Positions 48,109 to 58,100 of a stretch of 64,000 bases of DNA are shown piece by piece (the first letter of the stretch is position 1; every line of letters begins with the position of its first letter). The position numbers and the translations under genes are program-made. The notes under the pieces are model-generated. The model was given only the letters and a program-made list of their open reading frames with translations, had not been told where the DNA came from and did no database searches. Source of the stretch: Listeria innocua (lineage in GTDB: Bacteria; Bacillota; Bacilli; Lactobacillales; Listeriaceae); the NCBI RefSeq assembly GCF_028596125.1, contig NZ_CP117229.1:1720001-1784000 (forward strand), read 5' to 3'.

Positions 48109-50811
48109 TTATTTACGGAAAAGACGTAGTAAGAACGCGCCAGCTAATGAGAAGAGTCCAAGCCCTACCCAAGGAAGACTGCTACTAGTATCCCCTGTGG
48201 ATGGAAGGTCGCTTGCGGAAATACTTGTAGTTCCATCAGCACTGTAGCCTGAGGAAAGCATTGTTCCGGAGCCGTTTGTACTCATATTAGAAACGGTTAC
48301 GCCCGTACCTCCATTTGCTGTTCCAGTAGTTCCACCGTTATTAGAAGAGTTAGTGCCTCCTCCATCTGAATCAGCGTCAGCATCGGCGTCAGTATCGGCA
48401 TCTGCATCGGCGTCGGCGTCGGCGTCAGCATCTGCGTCAGCATCTGCGTCAGCATCTGCATCAGCGTCAGCATCCGAATCAACTAATGGTTGAACTGTTA
48501 CTGCTACATCATCACTTGTTTTTACTTCGTCACCATATTTAGCAGTTACTTGAAGGTGGATAACATCTCCAGCTTTCAAATTATAATTAGGAATATTTAT
48601 TGTATAGGTTCCATCTGAATTAATTAATACATTGCCAATGACTGTGCCATCCGGAAGCGTTAAATTAATATAGAAAACTGTTCCGGCTGGAGCATCTCTT
48701 TGTAATGATTTTAATAGGGTATTCATATTAAGGTTTTTATAGATAGAAGAACCTGTAATAGTTTTAGTTCCTTCATAAATTGGATTGACAGTTGGTTTTT
48801 CAACTAGGAAATCTCTCCAGTCGATATCTACGTCGGCATCAGCGTCGGCATCCGCATCAGCGTCGGCATCAGCATCCGCATCGGCATCAGCATCGGCATC
48901 AGCGTCAGCGTCGGCATCCGCATCGGCGTCGGCATCAGCGTCGGCATCAGCGTCGGCATCAGCATCCGCATCAGCGTCGGCGTCGGCATCAGCGTCAGCG
49001 TCAGCATCTGCATCAGCGTCAGCATCTGCATCCGCATCAGCGTCGGCGTCGGCATCAGCGTCGGCATCAGCGTCGGCATCAGCATCCGCATCGGCGTCAG
49101 CATCTGCATCGGCGTCAGCATCTGCATCGGCGTCAGCATCCGCATCCGCATCGGCATCAGCATCGGCGTCAGCGTCAGCGTCGGCATCAGCGTCGGCATC
49201 AGCATCCGCATCGGCGTCAGCATCTGCGTCAGCATCTGCATCGGCGTCAGCATCCGCATCGGCGTCGGCGTCGGCATCCGCATCAGCGTCGGCATCAGCA
49301 TCTGCGTCGGCATCCGCATCTGCGTCGGCATCGGCGTCGGCGTCAGCATCCGCATCGGCATCCGCATCGGCGTCAGCGTCCGCATCGGCGTCGGCATCAG
49401 CATCAGCGTCAGCATCCGCATCAGCGTCGGCATCGGCGTCGGCATCCGCATCCGCATCGGCATCGGCGTCGGCATCGGCGTCGGCATCCGCATCAGCGTC
49501 GGCATCAGCGTCGGCATCCGCATCCGCATCAGCGTCGGCATCCGCATCAGCGTCGGCGTCGGCATCCGCATCCGCATCGGCATCGGCGTCGGCATCCGCA
49601 TCCGCATCAGCGTCGGCATCCGCATCAGCGTCGGCATCAGCGTCGGCATCAGCGTCGGCATCCGCATCCGCATCGGCGTCAGCATCCGCATCCGCATCCG
49701 CATCGGCGTCAGCATCCGCATCGGCATCGGCATCAGCGTCGGCATCAGCATCCGCATCAGCGTCGGCATCGGCATCCGCATCGGCGTCAGCATCCGCATC
49801 CGCATCGGCATCAGCGTCGGCATCCGCATCGGCATCCGCATCGGCATCAGCGTCGGCGTCAGCATCAGCGTCAGCATCGGCATCAGCGTCGGCATCCGCA
49901 TCCGCATCGGCGTCAGCATCGGCGTCAGCATCAGCGTCGGCATCAGCGTCAGCATCCGCATCCGCATCGGCGTCAGCATCCGCATCGGCATCAGCGTCAG
50001 CATCCGCATCGGCGTCAGCGTCAGCATCCGCATCGGCATCAGCGTCGGCATCCGCATCGGCGTCAGCATCCGCATCCGCATCGGCATCAGCGTCGGCATC
50101 CGCATCGGCGTCAGCATCCGCATCCGCATCCCCAACATCCGTCGTAATAAATCCACGAGCTGCGTTACTATTCAACAAATCAACATCCAATAGTCCATCG
50201 CCAGTTCTAGCTGCGAAATCCAATTTTCCATCATTCGCACTAGGAAGAGCCGTAACACCGAGCGCTAGTAAATCAATTGTTAGCGTAAAAGTAGATACAC
50301 TACTAACGCCAACTCCCAGTAAATGATTTACTCTTGCCCCAATTGCATTTCTACTAGTATCAATGAAGAAATTATTTGAACTACCATTAACTGTTCCTTG
50401 ATTAAATAACCCAATATTCCCAATTCCTAAATAAGCAATTTTATAATCAATTTTTGTATTTGCTTTTATATTTGGATTACTCAAAATAGAAGTTAATTCG
50501 CTAGGCAGTTCAAAATACGGGTAATACGTAGACACAGCACTCGCACTAACTAATTGGTTCCCTGATAGAGTAATCACTAATTTCCCATTCGCATATTGTG
50601 TATTCAAGCTTGAATTCCCAAGTAAATCAATCGTTGCTGCATCCGCTTGAATACCACTGAGGGCAAATTTGTGATTAAAAGAATCATAATTCACTGTGAC
50701 AGGTGCTACCATCATTGTTGTTGTTGTAATTAGAGCAGCAATTAATTTTGCTTTTTGCGCTCGCTTTTGGTCAAGTTTCCTTTTGTAATCCACACGCTGT
50801 TTTTTCATCAT
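48109..50811 (-). CDS. LPXTG cell-wall protein with a 433-residue Asp-Ala repeat
   Basis: A 900-residue surface protein. It starts with a long Lys/Arg-rich signal peptide ([22 protein letters not shown], hydrophobic about 23-40, cleavage near residues 55-60). A globular N-domain follows (about 60-227). Then Asp and Ala alternate without interruption from residue 228 to 660 (217 Asp, 216 Ala). A short domain (661-790, Ig-like with [20 protein letters not shown]) is followed by a second, shorter Asp-Ala run (35 residues with one Thr) and a Gly/Ser/Thr-rich wall-spanning tail. The sortase motif LPSTG is at 869-873, then a hydrophobic segment and LRLFRK. It is comparable to the Lmo1799-type protein of Listeria. 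The ATG follows AAGGGGG. Confidence 0.9.
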   Translation of the reverse strand: MMKKQRVDYKRKLDQKRAQKAKLIAALITTTTMMVAPVTVNYDSFNHKFALSGIQADAATIDLLGNSSLNTQYANGKLVITLSGNQLVSASAVSTYYPYFELPSELTSILSNPNIKANTKIDYKIAYLGIGNIGLFNQGTVNGSSNNFFIDTSRNAIGARVNHLLGVGVSSVSTFTLTIDLLALGVTALPSANDGKLDFAARTGDGLLDVDLLNSNAARGFITTDVGDADADADADADADADADADADADADADADADADADADADADADADADADADADADADADADADADADADADADADADADADADADADADADADADADADADADADADADADADADADADADADADADADADADADADADADADADADADADADADADADADADADADADADADADADADADADADADADADADADADADADADADADADADADADADADADADADADADADADADADADADADADADADADADADADADADADADADADADADADADADADADADADADADADADADADADADADADADADADADADADADADADADADADADADADADADADADADADADADADADADADADADADADADADADADADADADADADADADADADADADADADADADADADADADADADADADADADADADADVDIDWRDFLVEKPTVNPIYEGTKTITGSSIYKNLNMNTLLKSLQRDAPAGTVFYINLTLPDGTVIGNVLINSDGTYTINIPNYNLKAGDVIHLQVTAKYGDEVKTSDDVAVTVQPLVDSDADADADADADADADADADADADADADTDADADADSDGGGTNSSNNGGTTGTANGGTGVTVSNMSTNGSGTMLSSGYSADGTTSISASDLPSTGDTSSSLPWVGLGLFSLAGAFLLRLFRK
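48370..48474 (-). repeat. Second, shorter Asp-Ala hexamer repeat
   Basis: A 105-bp stretch of GAY-GCN hexamers (35 codons) with one Ala replaced by Thr. It lies between the Ig-like domain and the Ser/Gly/Thr-rich wall-spanning region of the LPXTG protein. Confidence 0.85.
48832..50130 (-). repeat. 1.3-kb Asp-Ala coding hexamer array
   Basis: 1299 bp (433 codons) of GAY-GCN units; all four Ala codons and both Asp codons occur, so the repeat is uniform at the protein level but irregular at the DNA level. On the plus strand the repeat is GCRTCN, which keeps all three frames open in both directions. A perfect 48-bp tandem duplication lies at 50035-50082 and 50083-50130. The base composition is far richer in G+C than the surrounding sequence. 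Confidence 0.9.
50035..50130 (-). repeat. Perfect 48-bp tandem duplication inside the array
   Basis: Eight hexamers (GGCATC, AGCGTC, GGCATC, CGCATC, GGCGTC, AGCATC, CGCATC, CGCATC on the plus strand) occur at 50035-50082 and again at 50083-50130 without a mismatch. They code for the first 32 residues of the Asp-Ala tract and suggest a recent duplication. Confidence 0.85.
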
Positions 50812-51264
50812 TTTTCCCCCTTAAAAATCAATAAGTTTTGATTTTGAAAAATAACTGAAAACAGAATAAAGGTATTTAATTATTGTTTACTAATAAGCTA
50901 ACTATTAAGTATCCCCTGAACCTTTATCCAATATCAGATTAAAATCATTTCAGCAAAATGCCCCTCCTTTCTTTTTATGTATCTAAGTGAACCTTTCATT
51001 TAATGTTATAACCCGTTAGATAACTTTACTATATAGTATATTTTTAAAAATTAAAGTAAAAAGTACTAGAAAGAAAAAATACTTCAATTCAATATCATTA
51101 GTCTAAAAGTTATACAAATATGCGCATTTAAGGCTTATATTTAAACTTTAGCACTGGTCTTTAATAGGTAAATATATCTACTAAATCCAACTTTACATGA
51201 ATTGTCTTTAAATTGTATACAAATCTTTTTAAAATGGTTCCTCACTTTAAATCTATTTGTACGC
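50812..51264. other. AT-rich 453-bp intergenic region without a gene
   Basis: No supported gene. The minus strand contains a strong ribosome-binding-like AAGGAGGGG (50961-50969) followed by TTG-CTG-AAA-TGA, i.e. only three codons. There is no convincing promoter for the LPXTG gene: TATACT and TATAGT-like words occur around 51030-51045. The segment 51050-51260 has nothing I can name. Confidence 0.6.
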
Positions 51265-51301
51265 AAAAAAAATAGCCCTCTTTGAAAGGGCCATTTTTTT
51301 T
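51265..51301. terminator. Terminator after the lipoprotein phosphatase gene
   Basis: TAGCCCTCTTT and AAAGGGCCA form a stem (with mismatches) around a short loop, with long A and T runs on each side; it can act in both directions. Confidence 0.75.
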
Positions 51302-52196
51302 AGTAAAGATATGCTTTTTTAAGTTGCTCTTTTTTATCATTAGTTAGTCCGAGTTTTTCTTTTAAAAAGTTATCCATCGAACCATATTTAGCATCAATTT
51401 CATCGAAAGCGGCATTGATATAAGATTCACGAACTTCCATTACAGCTGTCATCCCGTCGATAACTTTTTTATTATCTGTTTTAGCTGCGACTGCTTGGAT
51501 TGCTTTTTCATTTTCACTAGCACGGTATTTATTGGATAACATATAATCGTCTATTACAGTGTTTTTATCTACACCTAGTGCCGAGAGGACTAAAGCAGTT
51601 CCAAATCCAGCTCGGTCTTTTCCGGCTGTACAATGCCAAAGAACTGAGCCATCTTGATTCGCTAGTAGTATCTCAAAAAATTCTTTGTAGGCTTGAATAG
51701 AAGTTTCATCTGTAACAAAGCTTTTATTAGCATTAATTAGAAAGGTTTCGGGATTATCCATTTTAGCTAGACTGGCGGTTAAATCTTGCGTGCTCGTGGA
51801 TGCTCCGTTATCTTTCATCACAGAATCATGTGTATAATCGACTCCGGTAAGTTCTGGATCTGGTTTGGCTTTCACTTCGGTATTTGTCCTAAAATCAACT
51901 ATATGCGAAAGGTCATATGTATTTACGAGTTTCTTTTTATCTGAATCACTTAAAGTGGCAAGTTCGGCGCTTCTGATTAATTTATGTGGTTTGATTGTTA
52001 AACCATCTGTTGTTTTGTAACCACCTAAGTCACGAACGTTTACTGCCCCTTGTAATTTTATTTGACTACCTGGTTGGAGTGTTTTTTCGGTTTTAACATT
52101 CGCTTCTGCTTTTTCTTCTGACTGAGTTCCACATCCCCCTAGTAATAATGTTGCGCTTAATACACCTGCTCCTGTTACTTTTACCCAATTTCTCAT
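51300..52196 (-). CDS. lipA: Tyrosine/phosphoinositide phosphatase lipoprotein LipA
   Basis: Exported phosphatase of the CX5R superfamily (dual-specificity/DUF tyrosine phosphatase type). The lipobox L-G-G-C with lipidated Cys22 follows a hydrophobic signal segment. The P-loop HCTAGKDR is at residues 188-195, with nucleophile Cys189 and Arg195; the upstream NVRDLGGY and DFRTNTEV segments are also typical. A similar protein in L. monocytogenes (Lmo1800) has been reported as a secreted phosphatase with a role in infection; no activity here can be shown from sequence. The GGAGGAG ribosome-binding site is close to ATG, and an extended -10 lies at 52228-52236. Confidence 0.92.
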   Translation of the reverse strand: MRNWVKVTGAGVLSATLLLGGCGTQSEEKAEANVKTEKTLQPGSQIKLQGAVNVRDLGGYKTTDGLTIKPHKLIRSAELATLSDSDKKKLVNTYDLSHIVDFRTNTEVKAKPDPELTGVDYTHDSVMKDNGASTSTQDLTASLAKMDNPETFLINANKSFVTDETSIQAYKEFFEILLANQDGSVLWHCTAGKDRAGFGTALVLSALGVDKNTVIDDYMLSNKYRASENEKAIQAVAAKTDNKKVIDGMTAVMEVRESYINAAFDEIDAKYGSMDNFLKEKLGLTNDKKEQLKKAYLY

Positions 52197-52227
52197 TCTT
52201 TCTCCTCCTTTTGTAAGCTTAATTGTA

Positions 52228-52236
52228 ATTATAACA
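52228..52236 (-). promoter_or_regulatory. Extended -10 promoter of lipA
   Basis: TGT-TATAAT on the minus strand, about 32 bp before the start codon; no clear -35. Confidence 0.45.
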
Positions 52237-52298
52237 ATGGATTTTATTGGTTGAATAAAGGGTTTGTAAAGAAATGATTTGCAGGATGTTAAGGTATG

Positions 52299-52336
52299 AA
52301 AAAAGCCAAAACCGCATTAGGGTTTTGGCTTTTTGA
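52299..52336 (-). terminator. ffh terminator
   Basis: AAAAAGCCAAAACC and GGTTTTGGCTTTTT form a 14-bp perfect stem around a seven-base loop; the plus-strand A-run supplies the U-tract. Confidence 0.85.
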
Positions 52337-52337
52337 A

Positions 52338-53690
52338 TTAAAATGGCATTTTGAAATTGCCGAATGGATTTTTACCTTTCTTACCTTTTCCTCCACCAGT
52401 CATTTGCTTCATCATTTTTTTCATTTCAGCAAATTGTTTTAGGAGGCGGTTGATTTCTTGAATTGGGCGTCCGCTACCGCGAGCAATTCGTTTTCTTCTG
52501 CTCGCATTGATGATGTCCGGATTATCTTTTTCGTTTTTGGTCATGGATTTAATTATTGCTTCGATGTGACCAAGTTGTTTATCATCTACTTGCATGTTGT
52601 CGAGGCCTTTCATTTTGTTTGCCCCTGGCATCATTTTTAGTAGTTCATCTAGTGGTCCCATTTGTTTTACTTGTTGCAATTGGTCCAAGAAGTCATCTAA
52701 GGTCATGCTGTTGTCTTTCATTTTTTGTTCCATAGCTTTCATTTTTTCTGCGTCTACATCAGTTTGTGCTTTTTCAATAAGAGAAAGTACATCACCCATG
52801 CCGAGAATTCTTGAAGCCATACGATCGGGATGGAACGTTTCGATTGCTTCCATTTTTTCACCGGTAGCAACGAATTTGATTGGTTTTCCTGTGACTGAAC
52901 GGATGGAAAGTGCTGCCCCACCACGTGTATCACCGTCTAATTTTGTTAATACAACGCCGGTAATTTCTAATTGTTCGTTGAAGCTTTGGGCCACGTTTAC
53001 TGCGTCTTGCCCAGTCATTGAGTCAACTACGAGTAAAATTTCAGTTGGCGAAGCGATTTCTTTTACTTGTTTTAATTCGTCCATCAGTGTTTCGTCGATA
53101 TGAAGACGACCAGCTGTATCGATAATGACATAATCTAAATGTTCTTCTTTGGCTTTAGCGATAGCTTGTTTCGCGATTTCTACTGGGCTTACTTGATCGC
53201 CTAGAGAAAATACTGGCATATCTAATTGTTTGCCAAGTGTTTCTAATTGTTTGATTGCTGCAGGTCGATAAATATCTGCTGCGACTAGTAAAGGTTTACG
53301 ATTATATTTTTTGCGTAATAAATTAGCTAGTTTTCCTGAAGTGGTTGTTTTACCAGCTCCTTGTAAACCTACCATCATAATAACGGTTGGCGGGCGATCA
53401 GCTGTTCCGATTTTACTTTCTTCGCCGCCCATAAGGCTTGTTAATTCTTCTTGAACGATTTTAATTACTTGTTGACCGGGTGTTAGGCTTTTCATTACGT
53501 CCGCGCCAACTGCACGTTCGCTTACTGTTTTAATGAATTGTTTAACGACTTTAAAGTTAACATCGGCTTCTAGTAAAGCAAGACGAACTTCACGCATCAT
53601 TTCTTTTACGTCAGCTTCGTTTACTTTCCCTTTACCGCGAATTTTGTTCATTGTTTCTTGGAGTCTTCCAGCTAGTCCTTCAAATGCCAT
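52338..53690 (-). CDS. ffh: Signal recognition particle protein Ffh
   Basis: 450-residue SRP54 GTPase. N-domain (1-90), G-domain with GLQGAGKT at 108-115, DTAGRLHID, TKLDGDTRGGA; C-terminal methionine-rich M domain (about 300-430: KMKAMEQKMKDNSMTLDDFLDQLQQVKQMGPLDELLKMMPG) that binds 4.5S RNA and signal sequences. It lies in the ylxM-ffh unit with 12 bp separation. Confidence 0.98.
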   Translation of the reverse strand: MAFEGLAGRLQETMNKIRGKGKVNEADVKEMMREVRLALLEADVNFKVVKQFIKTVSERAVGADVMKSLTPGQQVIKIVQEELTSLMGGEESKIGTADRPPTVIMMVGLQGAGKTTTSGKLANLLRKKYNRKPLLVAADIYRPAAIKQLETLGKQLDMPVFSLGDQVSPVEIAKQAIAKAKEEHLDYVIIDTAGRLHIDETLMDELKQVKEIASPTEILLVVDSMTGQDAVNVAQSFNEQLEITGVVLTKLDGDTRGGAALSIRSVTGKPIKFVATGEKMEAIETFHPDRMASRILGMGDVLSLIEKAQTDVDAEKMKAMEQKMKDNSMTLDDFLDQLQQVKQMGPLDELLKMMPGANKMKGLDNMQVDDKQLGHIEAIIKSMTKNEKDNPDIINASRRKRIARGSGRPIQEINRLLKQFAEMKKMMKQMTGGGKGKKGKNPFGNFKMPF

Positions 53691-53702
53691 GATTCTGGCC
53701 TC

Positions 53703-54035
53703 CTAATCGATATTTTTAAGCTGTTCGAGCGTATCTTTCACTTGCTCGTCCAGAAAATTCTTCTTGGTTAATTGTGCTTCTAATTGATCAAAGAGTTTTT
53801 CTCGTTGTTGATATTTTCTTAACATCCCTAGTTTTTCTTCGTATTTCTCTAGGCTTTCTTCTGTTCTTTTAATATTATCATAAATAGCTTGTCTACTCAC
53901 TTCAAATTCTTCGGCAATTTCGCCTAGTGAGTAATCATCCAAGTAATAAAAAGAAACATACGATTTTTGTTTTGTTGTTAGTAATTCTTGGTAAAAATCA
54001 AATAATAAATTCATACGGTTTGTCTTCTCAAACAA
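53703..54035 (-). CDS. ylxM: YlxM/p13-like putative DNA- or SRP-associated protein
   Basis: 110-residue UPF0122 protein. A sigma-like helix-turn-helix is visible: [40 protein letters not shown]. In many Gram-positives it lies next to ffh and may influence SRP function. The start is a TTG (54033-54035) seven bases after AGAGAGGTG. A clear promoter precedes it at 54060-54088, and the ftsY terminator lies just beyond that. Confidence 0.93.
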   Translation of the reverse strand: MFEKTNRMNLLFDFYQELLTTKQKSYVSFYYLDDYSLGEIAEEFEVSRQAIYDNIKRTEESLEKYEEKLGMLRKYQQREKLFDQLEAQLTKKNFLDEQVKDTLEQLKNID

Positions 54036-54059
54036 GGCATTTCACCTCTCTCCTTTTAA

Positions 54060-54088
54060 AGGATACGGGGAAATCACGGGAATGTCAA
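54060..54088 (-). promoter_or_regulatory. ylxM-ffh promoter
   Basis: Minus-strand TTGACA (54083-54088), exactly 17 bp, TATCCT (54060-54065), about 25 bp before the start codon. Confidence 0.75.
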
Positions 54089-54107
54089 GGAAGGTTAAAT
54101 AAAAGAG

Positions 54108-54142
54108 AAAAAAGCCGGAATGACGAGCATCATTCGGCTTTC
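54108..54142 (-). terminator. ftsY terminator
   Basis: AAAGCCG(G)AATGA and TCATTCGGCTTT form a stem with a six-base loop and a flanking A-run that becomes U on the minus-strand transcript. Confidence 0.8.
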
Positions 54143-54147
54143 TCTGA

Positions 54148-55134
54148 TTATTTTTCGTTATCAACCATATCAGCAAATAAGCCATACACATATTCATTTG
54201 CATCAAAGGCTTGCAGATCGTCCATTTGTTCCCCGAGTCCGACGAATTTTACTGGAATATCGAGTTCATTACGGATGGCTATGACGATACCACCTTTTGC
54301 AGTCCCGTCGAGTTTTGTTAAGATAATACCTGTCACGTCTGTTGTTTCTTTAAATTGTTTTGCTTGAACGAAGGCATTTTGGCCAGTTGTAGCATCAAGG
54401 ACTAGTAAAACTTCGTGCGGCGCATTAGGAATTTCACGCGTAATGACACGTTTTACTTTTTCAAGTTCGTTCATCAGGTTGACTTTATTTTGCAAACGGC
54501 CGGCTGTGTCACAAAGTAAGATGTCTGCTTTTCTAGCTTTGGCGGCTTGAACGGCATCAAACATGACAGCAGCAGGATCGCTTCCCTCAGCTTGTTTAAT
54601 AACATCGACACCTGTTCGTTCGCCCCAGACTTCTAGTTGATCGATTGCACCTGCTCGGAATGTATCTCCCGCCGCAAGCATAACTTTTTTACCTTCTTGT
54701 TTAAAACGATGTGCCATTTTTCCGATAGAGGTTGTTTTACCAACGCCATTAACACCAACAAATAAGATAACAGTTAGACCATTTTCTTCAATATGCAAAG
54801 TTTCGTCTTCTTTTTCGTCGCCTTGGTAAATATCAACTAGTTTTTCAACAATAACTTCTTGTACATCTTTTGGGTCGCTAATATTTCTTAATTGTACTTC
54901 ACGGCGAAGTGTATCGACTAATTCCATTACTGTTTCAAAACCGACATCTGCTCCGATAAGAATTTCTTCTAGTTCTTCAAAGAAATCTTCATCTACTTTA
55001 CGATAACGAGCGACCATTTCATTGATCTTCCCGGAAAAGTTACCGCGAGTTTTTGATAAACCATCTTTAAATTTCCCTGAAACAGAATCGGTTTGCTGGG
55101 TAATTTTATCTTTTAATTTTTTAAAAAAGGTCAT
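54148..55134 (-). CDS. ftsY: Signal recognition particle receptor FtsY
   Basis: 328-residue SRP receptor GTPase of the membrane-associated type. The short basic amphipathic N-terminus (MTFFKKLKDKITQQ) is followed by the N-domain and the G-domain with GVNGVGKTTSIGKMAH, DTAGRLQNK and TKLDGTAKGG. It is the third gene of rnc-smc-ftsY. Confidence 0.98.
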   Translation of the reverse strand: MTFFKKLKDKITQQTDSVSGKFKDGLSKTRGNFSGKINEMVARYRKVDEDFFEELEEILIGADVGFETVMELVDTLRREVQLRNISDPKDVQEVIVEKLVDIYQGDEKEDETLHIEENGLTVILFVGVNGVGKTTSIGKMAHRFKQEGKKVMLAAGDTFRAGAIDQLEVWGERTGVDVIKQAEGSDPAAVMFDAVQAAKARKADILLCDTAGRLQNKVNLMNELEKVKRVITREIPNAPHEVLLVLDATTGQNAFVQAKQFKETTDVTGIILTKLDGTAKGGIVIAIRNELDIPVKFVGLGEQMDDLQAFDANEYVYGLFADMVDNEK

Positions 55135-55148
55135 TTTATATACTCCTT

Positions 55149-58100
55149 TTATTTAATGAGTTCGGCTGTTTCTTCTAAGCGAACCGAAACTAATTTGGAG
55201 ACACCGGACTCTTGCATTGTGACACCATAAAGGACGTCCGCTTCTTCCATTGTTCCTTTTCGGTGCGTGATAACGATAAACTGAGTGCCTGACTCAAATT
55301 GTTTTAAGTAGCGGCTAAAACGTGTAACATTGGCTTCATCTAAGGCCGCCTCTACTTCATCCAAAATACAGAATGGTACTGGTCGAACACGAATGATAGC
55401 AAAAAGTAATGCAATCGCAGTTAATGCACGCTCTCCGCCAGAACGAAGCGATAAGTTTTGTAGTTTTTTCCCTGGTGGTTGAACGACGATGTCAATCCCT
55501 GTCGTTAGTAGATTCTCTGGATCAAGTAGTACGAGTTCCGCACTTCCTCCACCAAATAATTCTGGGAAAACAATGGCAAATTCTGTTTTTATTGCTTCAA
55601 AACTCTCACTGAAACGGATTTTCATTTCTTCATCCATTTCGTCCATAACTTTAAAGAGGGTTTCTTTTGCAGCAAGTAAATCCGCTTGTTGTCCTGTTAA
55701 AAAGTCAAAGCGTTCTTGGATGCGATCAAATTCTTCAATAGCGCCAATATTAACGATTCCGAGCTCATCTATCGAGCGTTTTAATAAACGAACTTTAGAA
55801 CGCGCTTGTTCCGTATCTACTTCTGGTAAGATTTTTTCTTCTGCTTGTTCTGGTGTTAGTAAATAGGCTTCTTGCAAGCGATCGATTCGGTTGGTAATAT
55901 CTACTTCGAGACGACCGATGCTTATTTCCGCATTATTTTTTTGTTCCACATAAAAACTAATTTGGTTATTTTTTTGCGTCAACTCAGCTTCTAGTAGTTC
56001 GATTTTTTCTTGTAGTTCGGTGCGAGTTTGTCTTGTTTGATTTAGTTTTTCACTTGTCTCTGCTTTGTCTTTACGAAGTTCTTCGATGGATTTTCTAGCA
56101 GACTCTTCGCTTGTATGGACACTTGATAGATTTGTTTTTAAGGAAGCAAGTTTTTGCTCAGCTGCTTCTTTTTGTTCGTAGTTTTCATGTAATGTCGTTG
56201 TTACGCGGTCTACTGCTTCGACGGCAGACTGTAACTGCTCACGTTTAGCGGCAATTTGCGCTTTTAAGGACGACAAGCTTTCTAAATCTGCTGTACGTTT
56301 ACTTTCTAGTGCTTTACTTGAAGATGTCATCGCTTTTATTTCTTCGTCGGTTTTTTCGATTTGTTTAGCGATTTCTACTTGCTCTTGAAGTAGCGTTTCT
56401 TTTCGTTCCAGCAGTTTGTTTAATTCTTCGCTGCCATCTGCTTTTTCAATATCATATAGCTGTAATTGTTTGTTAAAACGTTCTAGATTTTCGGTTTCGC
56501 GATCTAATTTACCAAGCAATTCTTTTTCTTGTAAACGTAAATTTTCACCAATAACACGAGTTTCTTCAAGTTCTTCTCGTTTTTTCGACATGCTATCTTT
56601 GGCAACTTGAACAGCAGACTCGAGTTCACGAGTGGAATTATTTAATTCAGCGATTTTTTCTGCTAATTGACCTAATTCGTGTTTTCTCGTTAAGATAGAC
56701 GATTTGCCGCCTTTTGTTGCTCCACCAGTCATTGAACCACCGGCATTAACCACATCACCTTCAAGTGTCACAATGCGATACCTGAAGTTTACTAAACGAG
56801 CGAGCGTATTTGCCCCTTTTAAATCTTTCGCTAAAATCGTTGTACCGAGCGCGTTTAAAATCACTGGAGACACTTTTTGGTCAAATGAAATTACTTCGCT
56901 AGCAAGCGCGATGAAAGCTGGTTGATTACTTAAAGCGTTTTTAGTTGCTGCTGGTAATTCTCGAGGTTGAATAGTTGAAAGTGGTAAAAATGTTGCGCGA
57001 CCGCTTTTCGTTTTCTTTAAAAAGCTGATTGCTTCACGAGCAACTCGGTCATCTTCAACAACGACATTTTGCGCACTTGCTCCGAGCGCTGTTTCCATAG
57101 CTTGTTGATATTTTGCTGGTATTTCAATAAGTTCTACTAAAGCTCCCAATATGCCCGGAATTTCTTTTTTTGCTTTTAATACTTCACGCACGCCTTGGAA
57201 AAATCCGGCATAATCATCTGCCAATTCTTCTAAGGTTTCTTTCCGTGATTTCATTTGTTGGACTGTTTCATAATGTTTATAAAGCGCACGTTCTTGTGTT
57301 CCAAAAACGGCTTCTTGTTTTGCCAATGTTTGCTGCACTTCACGGTATATTTCCATTTGTTCTGTGAGCTCACTTTGGATCTTTGTAAGGTGCGTTTTTG
57401 TTGTATCAATTTGAGCTAACATATCTTTTCTTTCATCGACATGTTGACTATTTTCTAAATCTAATTTATCAATTCGGCTAGTAATTTGTCCGATTTGGCG
57501 TTCAATATACCCTAAATCATTATTGATTGTCGTTTGTGTATGGCGTAAATCAATATAATCACTTTTGCGGTTTTCAATCGCTTCTTCGGATAAATCATCG
57601 TATTTTGAAAGTGTTGCTTCTAGTTCTTTTTTCGCTTTTACGGCAATTTCAAGCGCCGTTTCTTTTTCGAGTTTTGAACTACTTAACACTTCTTTTTGTT
57701 CTTCAAGAGCAGTAATTTTTTCGGTAATTGCAGCCAATGTTTCTGCGTAGACTTGTTCGTTTTCGCTGCTATGTTTTTTACGTTCTAATTGAAGATTCCG
57801 CTCTCCTTCTAGTTGTTCGAGTTTTTCGGTTTCTACTAACAAACGCTCTTGTAAATTATCTAGCGCAATATCAGTTTCATTAAGCGCTTGTTTTTCACGG
57901 GAAACAATTGCTTCTTCCGCATGTAATTCTTCGCGTAGCTTAATTAAAACCGTTTGATTTTCACCAAACTCTTTACGGACTTCAGCTAGTTTTTCTGTTA
58001 AAGAACTGATTTCACTCGCAAGTAACGTCACTTCGTATTTTTCTAGTTCTTCTTGTTGGAATAAATAATCCTTGGCAATAGAAGCTTGCATTTCGAGCGG

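Noticed and set aside
48832-50130. Possible CRISPR array because of many short repeats
   Set aside because: The repeats are contiguous 6-bp coding units without spacers, and no cas genes are present.
48785-50326. A 513-codon plus-strand Ser-Ala open frame, and Arg/His/Pro-rich and Met/Leu/Pro-rich frames, across the Asp-Ala array
   Set aside because: They follow mechanically from the hexamer repeat on the opposite strand; there is no ribosome-binding site, and the minus-strand gene has a signal peptide and sortase motif.
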